NCBI GenBank assembly: GCA_021234155.1
Contig: JAJEKV010000063.1
Span: forward strand, 1,704,947-1,768,946
Direction of reading: 5' to 3'
Length of the DNA stretch: 64,000 nucleotides
Origin: Isoetes taiwanensis
Lineage: Eukaryota > Streptophyta > Lycopodiopsida > Isoetales > Isoetaceae
Position 1 is the stretch's first letter, and every line of letters begins with the position of its first letter. Shown here in pieces: positions 20,168 to 30,640 of the stretch. Under the pieces are notes generated by a model, which saw only the letters and a program-made list of their open reading frames with translations, was not told the origin of the DNA and did not search any database. A program made the translations under genes and the position numbers.

Positions 20168-21569
20168 TTTCTTCTTCATCAATCCCTGTGGTGTCTTCTT
20201 CCGTTGCATCCTTATTCTGAGTTGTCTCCGGTCTGCTAGAAGCACCAACCACATCAGTTGAGATCTGTACAGTTTGAACTATGCTTGATAGTTCATTACT
20301 CTTTACGCTAACCTGACTAGAGCTTTCGGATTTGGACTCTCCTTCAACATCATCCTTGTTATTATCATCATCCTTGTTATTTTCTTCCTGTTCTATATTT
20401 TCACCGTCAAGGATGTTCACAGGCATGTCGACAAATATCGGGACCACTGTCTGCTCTTCGTTGATATTCATGCTGATGCCAACCATGAGTTGTCTCATAG
20501 ACTCCCATTCTTTAGCCAAATCTGCAGGTATTTCGGCCTTAGAGGTAGAAGCTTTGCTTTTTGCACTGCCGATTGGTCCCCTAGGTGCTTCCTCTAGTAC
20601 TTTCTCAAAGAAGAGGTCCAAGAAATTTTTGGCTCGATCATCGGAGACGACGCTCTGGCATTTCCTTGCTAACTTCAAAGCTTCCCTACCGATGTAATCT
20701 CCAACGTGAAGCTCCCAACAAGTTGTCCCCAATGGGCAAAATGCTTCAATGAGATAATGAGAAAGGTCCATAGAGAACCCCTTCTTGTTTAGCTTCCCCT
20801 TATGTGACGTTAGGAGCTCATACTTAATGTGCTCCACAAGAACGGGGTCGGCCTGGTTTTCTTCCTCTTCTTCCTCTAGTTGTTCCACGTCCTTGATACC
20901 CTTCCCCTTATCTTCTTGCTCCAGATAGAAGACGTTTCGCAGGATGCGTTCATCTAGCTGATAGCACTGCCATGCAAGTTTGTCTCCATCTGGTTTTCCC
21001 TTAAGCCTTTCATATTCCTTATCATCCATCATGGCTATCATAATGATAAGTACATGAGAAATTTTACTTGCTGTGCTAAAGTCACTGTCCCTGTTTTCAT
21101 CTATGAGGATCGCCTGTCGTACGACTTTGACGCATTCTAAGTCATTTGCAGCAGTTAGAGCATATGCGTAGGACATGTCGGAGGGGCATATAGTGACAAT
21201 TGTGTAATTCATTTCCGTCGTGCAACCACCGCATATGTTGTAGAACGTATTATAGTCTTCAAGCGACCATCTGGTGCCTCGGCTATCAAGCACGAATAGT
21301 GTGATATCATGGGGACCTGCACCCACATCTGGCAATGCACACTTGAAACCAGTGGACACTTGATAAAAGAATGTGGATTCCGTCTCCAGGGTCTGCTTCA
21401 CCAATGCGACTTTTCTTTTCAAGCCGGATGCAACTTTCGTGTGAATCCCTTTAAGGTTTGCAACGTTCTTCAACTTTTGCTGTTTGACAAAGTCTTTGGA
21501 CCAAAAGACATACTTCTTCATGTCGTCGTTGGAGACGTTGTATTTTTGCATGAGTCGTAGCTCTGACAA
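20168..21569 (-). other. Amino-methyltransferase-like exon with acidic linker
   Basis: About 465 codons. An N-terminal part (FVLDSRGTRWSLEDYNTFYN, then VTICPSDMSYAY) and a C-terminal part (DLSHYLIEAFCPLGTTCWEL, then GREALKLARKCQSVVSDDR) are arranged like the catalytic and SAM-binding ends of a permuted N6-adenine/N4-cytosine DNA methyltransferase: the FxxxGTT string resembles motif I, but no DPPY/SPPY motif is visible. So the assignment is tentative and the enzyme, if ancestral, is dead here. The C-terminal 150 residues are acidic, Ser/Asn-rich and probably disordered, linking to the phosphatase-like exon. Confidence 0.4.
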
Positions 21570-22194
21570 CGACTAGTCCCCTGTAAGCCTTTGTAATTCC
21601 TCCCCAACTGCCTTCTTGAGCACTCTAATATTTTTCAGTTGGTCGCATGCCTCTTCAAATGTCCTTTATTGCTGAGGTTTTCTTATAAAGGATTTCCTTT
21701 CTGATTAACCTGTCCAGAACTGAGATCAGTTCTTCATCGTCCAATCCCTGGACCTTCCTCATCTCTGTTGTATGGAGATCAAAAATTGATGTGTTAACAG
21801 GAGGAAATCTGCCTTGTGAATCTGGCAACTTCTTCTCCACGTAGGCATCCCAGAATTCATTCCATTTCTCCCATACCTGATATGAAGAAAAAATTATTTT
21901 GCAGGCATCCTTGGGTACAGTTTGGACTTCGGAAGCATCTCCCTTTTCATATCCTTTTTTTTCTTTGATCTGGTGCTCTTAGTTTTGTCCTGTATTATCG
22001 TCAGACAAAGTGTCCTTTCCAGCAACTTGAATTCAGCGCTTTTGGACTGGCCCTGTCTGGTCGGCATTGGCTTCCCATATTCAATCCACTGGTTTCGAGC
22101 ATGCCGCAGTTGCTCTATATAGGGACTGCAAAAAATAACTTTGTTAGCTCCAGGTTAACACCTAATCGTGGATTCAAACAATCCTTCCAGTTTG

Positions 22195-22508
22195 AAATCG
22201 CACCAGGTGCGATTTGTCTACTATGTAGAGAAACGGTTGCATTGAATGCTAGCCGTATCTCTTCAAATAGGCAAATCGCGCCTGGCGCGATTTCAAATTA
22301 GAATGGGCTTCCTAGAATGGTAGCCGTTTCTCTTCAAATAAGCAAATCGCGCCTGGCGCGATTTCATATTAGAATGCAAATTGCGCCATGCGCGATTTGC
22401 CTATTGCACCACGCGCGATTTGCCTATGATAGTCGTTTCTCCTCAGAGTAGGCAAATCGCGCATGGCGCGATTTGCATTCTAATATGTAATCGCGCCAGG
22501 CGCGATTT
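22195..22508. repeat. Cluster of seven CGCG palindromes
   Basis: Copies at 22195-22215, 22273-22293, 22344-22364, 22378-22398, 22402-22421, 22454-22474 and 22488-22508. Core aatcgcgcctggcgcgatt; three copies are perfect 10-bp inverted repeats around one central base, one of them (22195) with compensating changes in both arms (gcacc/ggtgc). Some are separated by shared linker text, so local duplication helped to build the cluster. It lies between the ParB-like exon and the next exon. Confidence 0.9.
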
Positions 22509-22524
22509 GTTTATTTGAAGAGAT

Positions 22525-22743
22525 CTGGGCCTCAATTGAGTGCTGGCCATCTATTATCATGAAATGTACGTCTTGGTTGTTGATGAAGTCCTCCAGCTTG
22601 CTCCACATGATTACCTTCTTTGTTCTCATATCGTAAGGCACTACATCTGCAGGCATTAGCACCTGCCCTGGATTTTCGATCATGCTGTTCACTATCTCCA
22701 AGGAGTGCTGCTTGTCGTACCTTCTGCTGACATAAATGGCTTT
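22525..22743 (-). other. ParB-like (ParB/Srx superfamily) domain
   Basis: About 73 codons: KAIYVSRRYDKQHSLEIVNS, MIENPGQVLMPADVVPYD, then VHFMIIDGQHSIEAQ. This follows the ParB N-domain scheme (a basic V..RR.D block, a helix ending in S-I/M, a P-I/A-V strand, and the closing GxHR/GQHR-type motif; here DGQHS). Such domains bind or hydrolyse nucleotides and act in plasmid partition, DNA modification systems and sulfiredoxin. Ser replaces the usual Arg of the last motif. The domain end coincides with the palindrome cluster. Confidence 0.6.
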
Positions 22744-23527
22744 AGTGGCCCAGAAAAGCCTATCCACGTGGACTGGATGGGTGAAATTCAGGCCCAGTTT
22801 CCTCATTGCCTCCAACTGCCTGGCCTTGTCATCATCACTTGTAAGGCCTGCTGTCACTTCTGTAGTGTCCCTGCCTCTAGAACTAGCATCTTCCTTATCC
22901 TTCACTGCCTGTAGGTAGACACTGCCCGAGGGCCTCGTGCTGATGGCTCGTCGAATAGCTGAAAGCCCTTCGCATATTCTTTTAGGCATCAATGGCTCGC
23001 CAACTGTCCAGCCAAATTTGAAGAGGGAATCTGCTGTGTCGTCTGATCTTAATGCAGTCTCTTTAAAAGAGCTAGAACTGCATCGATTGATCTTCTTTAG
23101 GCTCTTCTTATTTTTTTGGCCCACTTCAACTAACACTGAACAAGAAGAATCGTCCTCTTCTTCGCATGTGATAAGAATTCCCTGCTTCTTCATTTGATCA
23201 GTCTCTCTTACCCTAGACATGAATATAAGGTCTGTCTTCCCACCAGTTTTGAAGATCTCGACATACCATTCTGACCCCTCTATAAGATCTTCTGGACAAA
23301 TGGAGGTTCTACCTGAGCCTTTATTATTCCAGATGTATCTTCTAACGTCAATACATGCTGGAGGTCTGTAACAGTAACATCTTCATCTGTCCTTTGCTTT
23401 TTCTGGGCTGAAGAGGTCTCACTGTGTTTGGTTTTCCTTTTGATTATTTTTTGTGTTCCTGCAAAATTACAGCACATGGGTTAATCTTTTAATGCCAAAA
23501 TATATGCTAACTTGCAACGTATGCAAC

Positions 23528-23760
23528 AAAAACGCGCTTGGCACGTTTTGAAACTGAAGAGATATTATAAATTTATTAAATTGCGCCAGGGGCGTTATGT
23601 CAATATAGATTCGAAGGAAAAGAAACTAACGTAATGACTTATTAAACTGCGCCAGGGGCGTTTTGTCCGAATCAAAAGTAGTTTGTCAATACAGAATCGA
23701 AAGATAAGAAACTAACACTAATGCTTGGAATTGCAACAAATACACACTTGGCGCGCTTTA
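23528..23760. repeat. Four degenerate CGCG palindromes in first intron
   Basis: Copies at 23528-23549, 23578-23597, 23644-23663 and 23742-23760, more diverged than the 22.2-22.5 kb cluster; two share an identical tgcgccaggggcgtt core. They lie in the 622-nt first intron (23459-24080). Confidence 0.75.
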
Positions 23761-24198
23761 GAAGTGACCTTAAAGAGTTCAATCTTCATCTCAAGATACA
23801 ACTAACTATAAAAAGACAACTAACTACTGAATACTGTTCAATTAAGTATATAAGATTAAAACAGCACATACAACATTGAAAGAAAACACAACATGAACAC
23901 ATACATATATTTGCATAACATTTTGCATATATTTGCATACATTTTGAGACATATGAACTCAAGTATTAGAGGATATATGCTTCTTATCGGATAATAACTC
24001 TACTATTAAAGAAAAACATCCTAAAAACCTAACAAAAAGGACACAGAAATAAAATACAGAACAAAAACACTGATTAATACCTGAGGCGCTGGCTGGATTT
24101 GTGCTTTCTGCTTGTTCAGCAAGCTCCAGGGTTGATTTGGCCTGTCGCCCACCTCTACCTGCGCCTCGGCCGCAGCTGCCAGATCCTCTAGACGCCAT

Positions 24199-24607
24199 AG
24201 AACTGCAAGTGCGGATAATATGAGACTGAAGTTTTGGTTTAAACTTATATGTATGCGTTGATAATCTAAGCCGTCAGATTAGAACCGTAAATTCAAATTC
24301 GCATCATTTTAAAATTATACCGCCTAAATTAACCGCCTGTCCTGCTCATTTACAATTTTAAAATGTCCTGCTCATTTACAATTTTAAAATGTGCTTTTCT
24401 TTTTAATGCAATTTCAAGAAAACAATTAATTCTTATTTTCAAGAAACGCATATGTGGCAAGCTACTACCACCTAATCGGCCACCTACTCTCAGAGCGCCC
24501 TCAATCGACCCATCCTCAGAGCGCCTTCAATCCGAATATTATCGACCCATTTTGAGCGCCCAAGATCATCGACCCAAGATCAATTGACCGTCCCAAGATC
24601 AACCGAG
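24199..24607. promoter_or_regulatory. Divergent intergenic region (possible bidirectional promoter)
   Basis: 409 bp between the start of the minus-strand ParB-like gene (24198) and the start of a plus-strand spliced gene (24608). It holds a direct duplication of tgctcatttacaattttaaa (about 24341 and 24368) and repeated agagcgcc and cgacccaagatca words near 24490-24600. Head-to-head starts with this spacing suggest shared control. No TATA box is certain. Confidence 0.45.
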
Positions 24608-24952
24608 ATGTCTGCTGAACTAAGGTGAGTGTGATTCCATTCTGAATATGCACATCCTCGTCCTGTTTTTTTCCCAATGCCAATTCTAGCGTTCTGGTTG
24701 TTTATCAGTGTCGGAGAAGAATGCTATCTTTTAACAACAAACTTGAAGCGCCGAGTAGGATTATGTAAAGTCGAAGATCTGAATCCAAATTCTATGTGTC
24801 ATGGTGTTCCTCTTGGAAATAGTTTCTGTAAGATTTCCATTATAAATTGCAATTATGAAGATGAGGCTCTTCCACAAAGACATCCCGGTGGCGATACAGT
24901 TGGGGAAAGCGTGGGCACATTTGTAGCATGGCCAAAAGAACGTCTGAAAAAG
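24608..24952 (+). pseudogene. 5' exons of a plus-strand transposon-type gene
   Basis: Exon 1 24608-24624 (MSAEL), GTGAGT donor; exon 2 24709-24952 after TTTATCAG, phase kept, ending at a GTATGT donor: 87 codons. Exon 2 reads EECYLLTTNLKRRVGLCKVED, CHGVPLGNSFCKISI, GGDTVGESVGTFVAWP, which follows the pattern of the small domain (I associate it with DUF8039) found at the end or start of plant transposon-encoded proteins. The next exon is not seen directly downstream; LTR-like sequence begins there. The transposase piece at 31312-34050 is on the same strand and could be the continuation, split by later insertions. Confidence 0.5.
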
Positions 24953-24979
24953 GTATGTCTATGAGGATACTAAAAAAAA

Positions 24980-27900
24980 TATGAATAGATCATAACATCT
25001 GCGTGGTGTTGTGAATTTTGAATTCTTTGATGCTCTTTAGCCAGTCTTATCAACCCCATGAAACCACACATTAATTAAAACGTGTAGTTTCTTTGAAACG
25101 GACCTAGCCCCTTAGACTAGGCTGTTGCACATTCATAAGACTTATAGATACATCCCAATATTAATACTCTCATTCATAAGAGTATTTCGTAAAGACCAAA
25201 CTCCTTTGAGTCTTGGCATAATACAACTCCTATAGCTCAACAGGTCACTCCGAATTCCCCTCCTTATAGGTCACTGAGGATGGCTCGGGAAAACGCTCTG
25301 CTCGCACAACTTCATGCCCAGTCTCTCCCTCTGAATACCGCGTTCTCAGCTCAGGACGTGCCCTCTTAAACATACACAGACAATACAAGGTAGTTAGTCC
25401 ACAAGGACTAAGTGGGGAGGAAACATTTCGGGAACCTTCACAACATCAAAATCCCACATATAACATCACCCACAAAGTAATCTAGCATATCCATAAAAGA
25501 TAAGAACAACAATAATTTTACCTGCTCCACTACGCCCTGCATTAGTTAGAACTCAGACTACAAGCAGGTTTACATTCACATCAACCTTCTGTATATATGC
25601 ACATATGCCAAGCGTAATCCTTGGGTTGCGACCCCAAGGAGACCACTCTCTCCATCTGTATGTACAGGGTTTAACTCATCCGTCAGACCATCTGGCTCGG
25701 ATGCGGAGTTACACGGCCACCCCACCCCTCCGAAGGTGGGCCGTAAATGCAACATGCCATCCGTCTAGCTATCTAGAGCGGATGCAGAGTCTCACGGCCA
25801 CTCCACCCCTCTGAAGGTGGGCCGTTTGCAAGATGCAACATCATCCATCATGACTTTACAAGATAGAATATCACCAATAGAGATATCATAGAAACCTCAT
25901 GCATCTTACTTCCAAGAATAGCCACCGAGCAATGCAATGCAATAGAATGAGGTTCATCAAGATATTCATAACCAAGTGACAACATGTCATTGCACATCTC
26001 AAAGCAAAAACATGAACTCCCTTAACATATAAGCAACCATAACTTTCATGTAATATCTTAATCGAATGTCTAGAGATAATGACATTCATGCTACCTCATC
26101 ATGACGTCTAATACCACAAGATGGTCCTTACCATATCCATAGCAAAAGAGATCACAACACCCATGCGCCCATCTATTCTAGCATCATAGAATCTACATGC
26201 TACTCTAACAAAATACTGGCGGTATACCTTCCAGGGTATGGTTATCAAGCTAGCCTCTATTCTCAAAGCTTCCGTGAACTAGGCTATATACAATGGTACA
26301 AGCCTGGAGCAAAGAACTCTATGATCCCACCCTATAATAAGATATCTTAAAAAGGTTTGTAAGAATCCTCGTACTCAATTCATATACTAGCTATCTAGGC
26401 GCACAAATAAACACATGCCGCAATGGCCAGCATACAGGTCAAGACAGATAGGTTATCAACAATGCCCTGGAGATACATACACAACGAGCCCTCCCACCAA
26501 AAAAAAAGCATGGCACAATAGTTTTGGGCTGCTCCCTAAGTATAACCTAAGGCTATGTTCAATAACTTAGAATATATCAACATATCCCAATTATGGTTCT
26601 TTCCACTAGTTAACTCAACTTGTTTATCTTGCTAGTTCCAACTAAGCCAGAAGCGCCCATGCCTCTCAAGACTTCTCTTCCTTCCACATCACACATTTGA
26701 TATTTATCAATTATTCACTTAGCTATACTAATATTCCATTCAATTCCCTACTTTTCTTCCCTAGCTTTTCTATAATTTCTACCAAGTGACCCAAGCCATG
26801 GAAAGACCCACCTCAAACTTATGTACTTGTTCAAACATTCTGTGTCAGAGACTAGCAAGACAGATAGTTTCATACAACTGTACTAGTTTACCAAATTCCA
26901 ATATGATTAAGTTTCTCAAGAGGAGAGTTCAGGGTTCTCGGCTAGCTAGGATTTCGGCATCATAAGATTTATTGCCTAACAGGGTTTATTGATGGTAGGA
27001 ACTCCAAGACTCAACCTAAGGCCCTAAGGCTTTAATTTTAATGGCAAAGTCCAAAGGTATAGTTTTCATAGCTTAGAACGCGTTGATAAATAATTTATGA
27101 TGGTTCAAACCTTAACACTAATTTAATATCCATGTATGGGGATACCGGACCTTGGTATCCCCCTTAAAAAAAAAGTTACAGTAACAGGAGCTCCCAACTC
27201 CTCCAACTTGCTCTCTTCTTTCACAAAAGCAGGCCTTGGCATCGAATTGGATTGATATAGCTTAAGATAGGCTTTTGCATTCCAACTGGAGCAGGAAACC
27301 AAGATAGGACGGAGTTTTCATGAGACAAGAATGGATTCTTACAGCTACAGGGTCGATTTTCTACTGTAAGGAGCAGGATTCGGATGACCCATTCAGTTTG
27401 TATGGCAGATTACAGAGCCAGACTATCAATCGGCTCCAAGAGATGGGCTTTGCCCCTTCCATGATTCACAAAAATCAGAAATAAACAACCCAATCCTCAC
27501 ACAAGTAGAATCCCCACCTTAGTTTTCCAGATTGCTTCTGCTTAAAATCGATTTGATCATGATCTCCTTGCTTCAAGCTTCCTTCTCAGCTTTTCGCTTC
27601 AAATCCCTTCCGGTCTTTGCCTTATTTGCCGAATCTGCATTTTTTCCTCTCATGCTATTTAATCCTATCTGCTATAATTTTGCCTAATGCAAAAACTCCC
27701 AACTGTCGATCTATCCTGCTGCCAGCATTCCGCCAGGTGCCTATTTTGCATGTTATAGGCCGATTTGGTATGACTTTCTTAAGGCAGATTATGCTGCCTG
27801 ACATGGCCGCATAGCCCACGATTTTGTAGCACCCGCTTTTATGGTGCTCACCAAATATGAAATGCTAAAATAGGACCCCTTAACATTGCACAATGTCTAG

Positions 27901-28060
27901 ACAAAGATAGGTTTGCTAAAACCACACCCCTAAGGTCACTAGGTTCGTTACATTCTTGGGATTGGTCATACTGGCTGGAGGCCATCAAATGATTTCAATG
28001 TTTTCGACATTGCATATAAAAAAACATAATAAAAAAAACATTGCGCATAAAAAAACATTT
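24980..28060. mobile_element. Probable LTR-type insertion, boundaries unresolved
   Basis: No coding potential over 3 kb. The minus strand near 27950 starts TGTAACGAACCTAGTGACC and the left side near 25110 has a related cctagccccttagactagg block, as expected for a large gypsy LTR or an LTR pair with decayed interior. An 81-bp unit is tandemly duplicated at 25677-25757/25758-25840. A target duplication could not be found. Confidence 0.35.
25677..25840. repeat. 81-bp tandem duplication
   Basis: Two units of about 81 bp, each with a catccgtc start, an acggccac block and a gaaggtgggccgt block; roughly 80 percent alike by eye. Confidence 0.75.
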
Positions 28061-28065
28061 TCGCA

Positions 28066-28152
28066 AAAATTGCGCCACGCGCGAGTTTGTATTCATATTC
28101 AAAAAATAGATGTACATTTCTTCTTCTGTGAAAATGCGCCAGGCGCGAGTTC
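28066..28152. repeat. Two CGCG palindromes near gene end
   Basis: Copies at 28066-28088 and 28131-28152 with tgcgcca..cgcgag cores, just downstream (minus sense) of the small gene 29314-28201. Confidence 0.75.
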
Positions 28153-28200
28153 TTTCTAAACTAACATAGAAGGCTGTACATATCTAACATAGGAGGCTCT

Positions 28201-29314
28201 CTACAAGATGTCACATAGGCCCACTTCGTCGGCTACATACCGAGTCCAGTCCCAATTGTACCACTCTCGTATGACATCATCATCCCATTCATGTGGAATG
28301 TCGAGTCTCCAAATCAGAGTGTCACGTCGATCTCGGGCCTTCCTAATCATATCCTCATATTTATTTGTTGGCATAAGGTTTACTAAGAGCATGAGGAGCC
28401 GCATGAACCCTGTGATGCGATAGTAGCATTCCCATGGTCCCTGATACAGACTGTCGTATGGCTTGTGATATGGAGCAAGCACAGGGGAGTGGTCCACGGC
28501 GAATGGGTTATTGGAAGTATGGCAAATACTATGTAAATGTTATTCCTAAAGTCACCTAATAATATAAAGGGGCATAGGATAACATAGCATTTGGATGTGA
28601 AGAACCATTGATATTTATGGAAGGGGTCGAGGCACTATCATTGGGATGGATATTGGTTGAGAAAAAGACCATAGATAATGTCCCATATGATAAGTCATAC
28701 AATCTAATTAAAGGCAAGGAGATATTTTGAGAAAAAGGCAACTGCCTGCTAAAAAAAGGCTAAAGTCGCAGAGAGATCTATAAATAGAACCAAAACTTCA
28801 GTTGGACATATCTCCGCAACCAAATCGTTGGAACTGGCTCGGAGTCTAGTTTCCGAATTGGGGCGGCAGATTCCGTAGTTCATCCGGAAGAGAGAGTAAT
28901 GGCCGAAAAGGTGACAAGGGGTCACAGATCACTGCCATAGCGACTTCACAGATTTGTAATTGTTTTTATAATGAGTGGCTACTTGGAGTAGCTAGTTTAG
29001 TCTGGAAGGCCAATAAGAGCTTTGTATTTGCCATAGAGCACTTGTGTTTTGCCATAACCCAGTGGATCCGGTTGGGTGGTTAATGGTGCTGCCATATCAA
29101 TTGTGCATGAATAAAGTTTCTTTAGTCCGGTGTTCTATTATTTCATTATGGTTCTATGATTCTGCGTTGCCACAACTTCCCAAATATATATGAATCGTAT
29201 CAGCTTGTCCAGCTCTCTTTGTAGGTTTTGAACAGCACAATTTAGTAGTATCTTGTATAGGGTCCAGCGTTGATTGTCGTCCAAAGGAAGTATAGTTGAA
29301 CGAGAATCAGCCAT
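28201..29314 (-). pseudogene. Unknown minus-strand gene interrupted by an LTR-like insert
   Basis: The 5' part starts at ATG 29314 (MADSRSTILPLDDNQRW, then NLQRELDKLIRF) and loses coding character at about 29175. After about 660 bp of non-coding, LTR-like sequence a second coding part runs 28500-28201 (NNPFAVDHSPVLAPYHKP, YYRITGFMRLLMLLVNLMP, DDDVIREWYNWDW, stop). No known domain. Composition, strand and flanking palindromes tie it to the ParB-like gene block. The joining of the two parts into one gene is an inference. Confidence 0.4.
28510..29175 (-). mobile_element. LTR-like insert (possible solo LTR)
   Basis: Contains a TATA-like ctataaatag at about 28777 and an aataaag polyadenylation-type word with GT-rich sequence near 29109 on the plus strand, as in a copia-type LTR read on plus. 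No protein-coding interior. Precise TG...CA ends and a target duplication could not be settled, so orientation is also uncertain. Confidence 0.35.
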
Positions 29315-29402
29315 GTGTAATTCACTAGAACGACAAAAATTAACTAATTAGCAAATGATATTCCTCTACCCAGAAAATAATTGTAAAGATTCAAAATAGT
29401 TC

Positions 29403-29582
29403 AAAACGCGCCAGATGCATTTTCTATAGTGTGTTTTTTCAAAGATCTACTTCACACGCGCCTGGCGCGATTTGTATAAAGTAGTAGGAAATACAAAGGC
29501 CAAACTAGAAACGCGCCTGGCGCGATTTAATTAAACTAGTAGGAAATAGAAAGCCAAACTAGAAATGCGCCAAGCGCGATTT
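29403..29582. repeat. Four CGCG palindromes upstream of the small gene
   Basis: Copies at 29403-29423, 29453-29473, 29508-29528 and 29563-29582. The three right-hand copies recur every 55 bp with a shared agtaggaaataNAaagNccaaactaga linker, so this is also a 55-bp tandem array with the palindrome as its core. Confidence 0.85.
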
Positions 29583-29635
29583 CGTCCAAGAGCATAATGC
29601 AGTAGAAATAGCAGATACGAAATAGAATAAGAGCA

Positions 29636-29935
29636 CATAGTAATAGAATAAGAATAGAATATGAAGCCAGTGAAATAGAATAAGGGCCAGTGGAATAGAA
29701 TAAGAGCCAGTGGAATAGAATAAGAGCCAGTGAAATAGAATAAGAGCCAGTGAAATAGAATATGAAGCCATTGAAATAGAATAAGAGCCAGTGAAATAGA
29801 ATATGAACCCAGTGGAATAGAATAAGAGCCAGTGAAATAGAATATGAACCCAGTGGAATAGAATAAGAGCCAGTGAAATAGAATATGAAACCAGTGGAAT
29901 AGAATATGAGCAGATAGAATAAGATCATATAAGCA
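29636..29935. repeat. 20-bp minisatellite
   Basis: About 14 imperfect copies of gccagtggaatagaataaga, with one-base length variants (tatgaa and tatgaac at some ends), followed to about 30060 by shorter agataga/ataag repeats. The hydrophobic open frames on the minus strand over this array are by-products of the repeat. Confidence 0.9.
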
Positions 29936-30059
29936 GATATGAATAAGATCATATCAGATAGAATAAGATCATATCAGATAGAATAATATAGAGTAGATAG
30001 AGCAGATAGAACAAGAATAAGAATAATATGAACACAACTAAAAGAAAAGCAGATAGAAC

Positions 30060-30640
30060 AAGAGCAACAGCTACAGCAGATATATAATACACAGTATTAT
30101 TTAGTTCATTTTCTGAATGTATATGTTCTAAACAAAAGAATACCTAGAAAAGAAATAAGAATAAGAGATATGCATAGGAGAACTTCAAGAATATACAAGA
30201 ACTACAAGAAGATAACAGACTTTAAGTAAAAGTTAGGAAATACCAACCTATTTGTGTTCTGTACCCGAGACTGGAAGCCGTGAAATTGGAATAGCCTGGT
30301 TGCAATATCAGAGAAGAACCCGAAAAGCCAAAAAGTCTAGAAGCCGAAAAGCAGATAGCAGAGAAGCAGAAAAGCAGATAGAAATTGAAAAAGCGAGAAA
30401 AGCGGATAGCGATAGAAGTTGAAACAAAAAAAGAGAAGTTTAAAAAGTAGAAGCCGAATCAATGCGAAGCCGAGTTCGGATGCAGAACGAGTTCGAATGC
30501 AGAAGCACAAGTTCGAAAGCAGAAAAGTTCGAAAGTGAGAGAGAAAAGTTCGAAAAGGAATGTTAACTGGAAATAATAACTGCTTTAAAAAATCCGTACC
30601 GCGCCATAATAACTGCCGCGAAAATTTATTACAAGGGGTT
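30060..30640. other. Purine-rich low-complexity sequence
   Basis: No gene. From 30290 it consists of imperfect gaagccgaaaagcagata and gagttcgaaagcagaa words on the plus strand, a strongly purine-skewed stretch. Confidence 0.6.

Larger units (their letters stand above)
19319..24198 (-). pseudogene. Broken multi-exon gene: ParB-like / methyltransferase-like / NIF-phosphatase-like
   Basis: A spliced minus-strand gene. Exon 1 is 24198-24081 (start MASRGSGSCGRGAGRGG; donor GTATTA). Exon 2 starts at 23458 after a TTTTGCAG acceptor (phase 1 kept) and runs to about 22510. Exon 3 starts at 22125 after TTTTTTGCAG; a further exon follows CATATCAG near 21870, and that coding part ends at 20167 (donor GTATTG, phase 2). 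The last exon is 19964-19319. Domains: Gly/Arg-rich N-terminus, ParB-like fold, amino-methyltransferase-like region, low-complexity acidic linker, HAD/NIF phosphatase-like end. Lesions: frameshift near 23280, frameshift near 21665, in-frame TAG near 21573, and no good donor after the ParB part. CGCG palindromes sit in the introns. The protein as a whole is unknown to me. Confidence 0.65.

Noticed and set aside
22195-22508. CRISPR-like array reading of the regularly occurring palindromes
   Set aside because: Spacing is irregular, linkers are partly duplicated, no cas genes, and the context is a plant intron-bearing gene.
29536-29952. 138-codon very hydrophobic minus-strand frame resembling a membrane protein
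   Set aside because: It is a direct translation of the 20-bp minisatellite; the repeated ILFHW text follows the repeat period and has no independent support.
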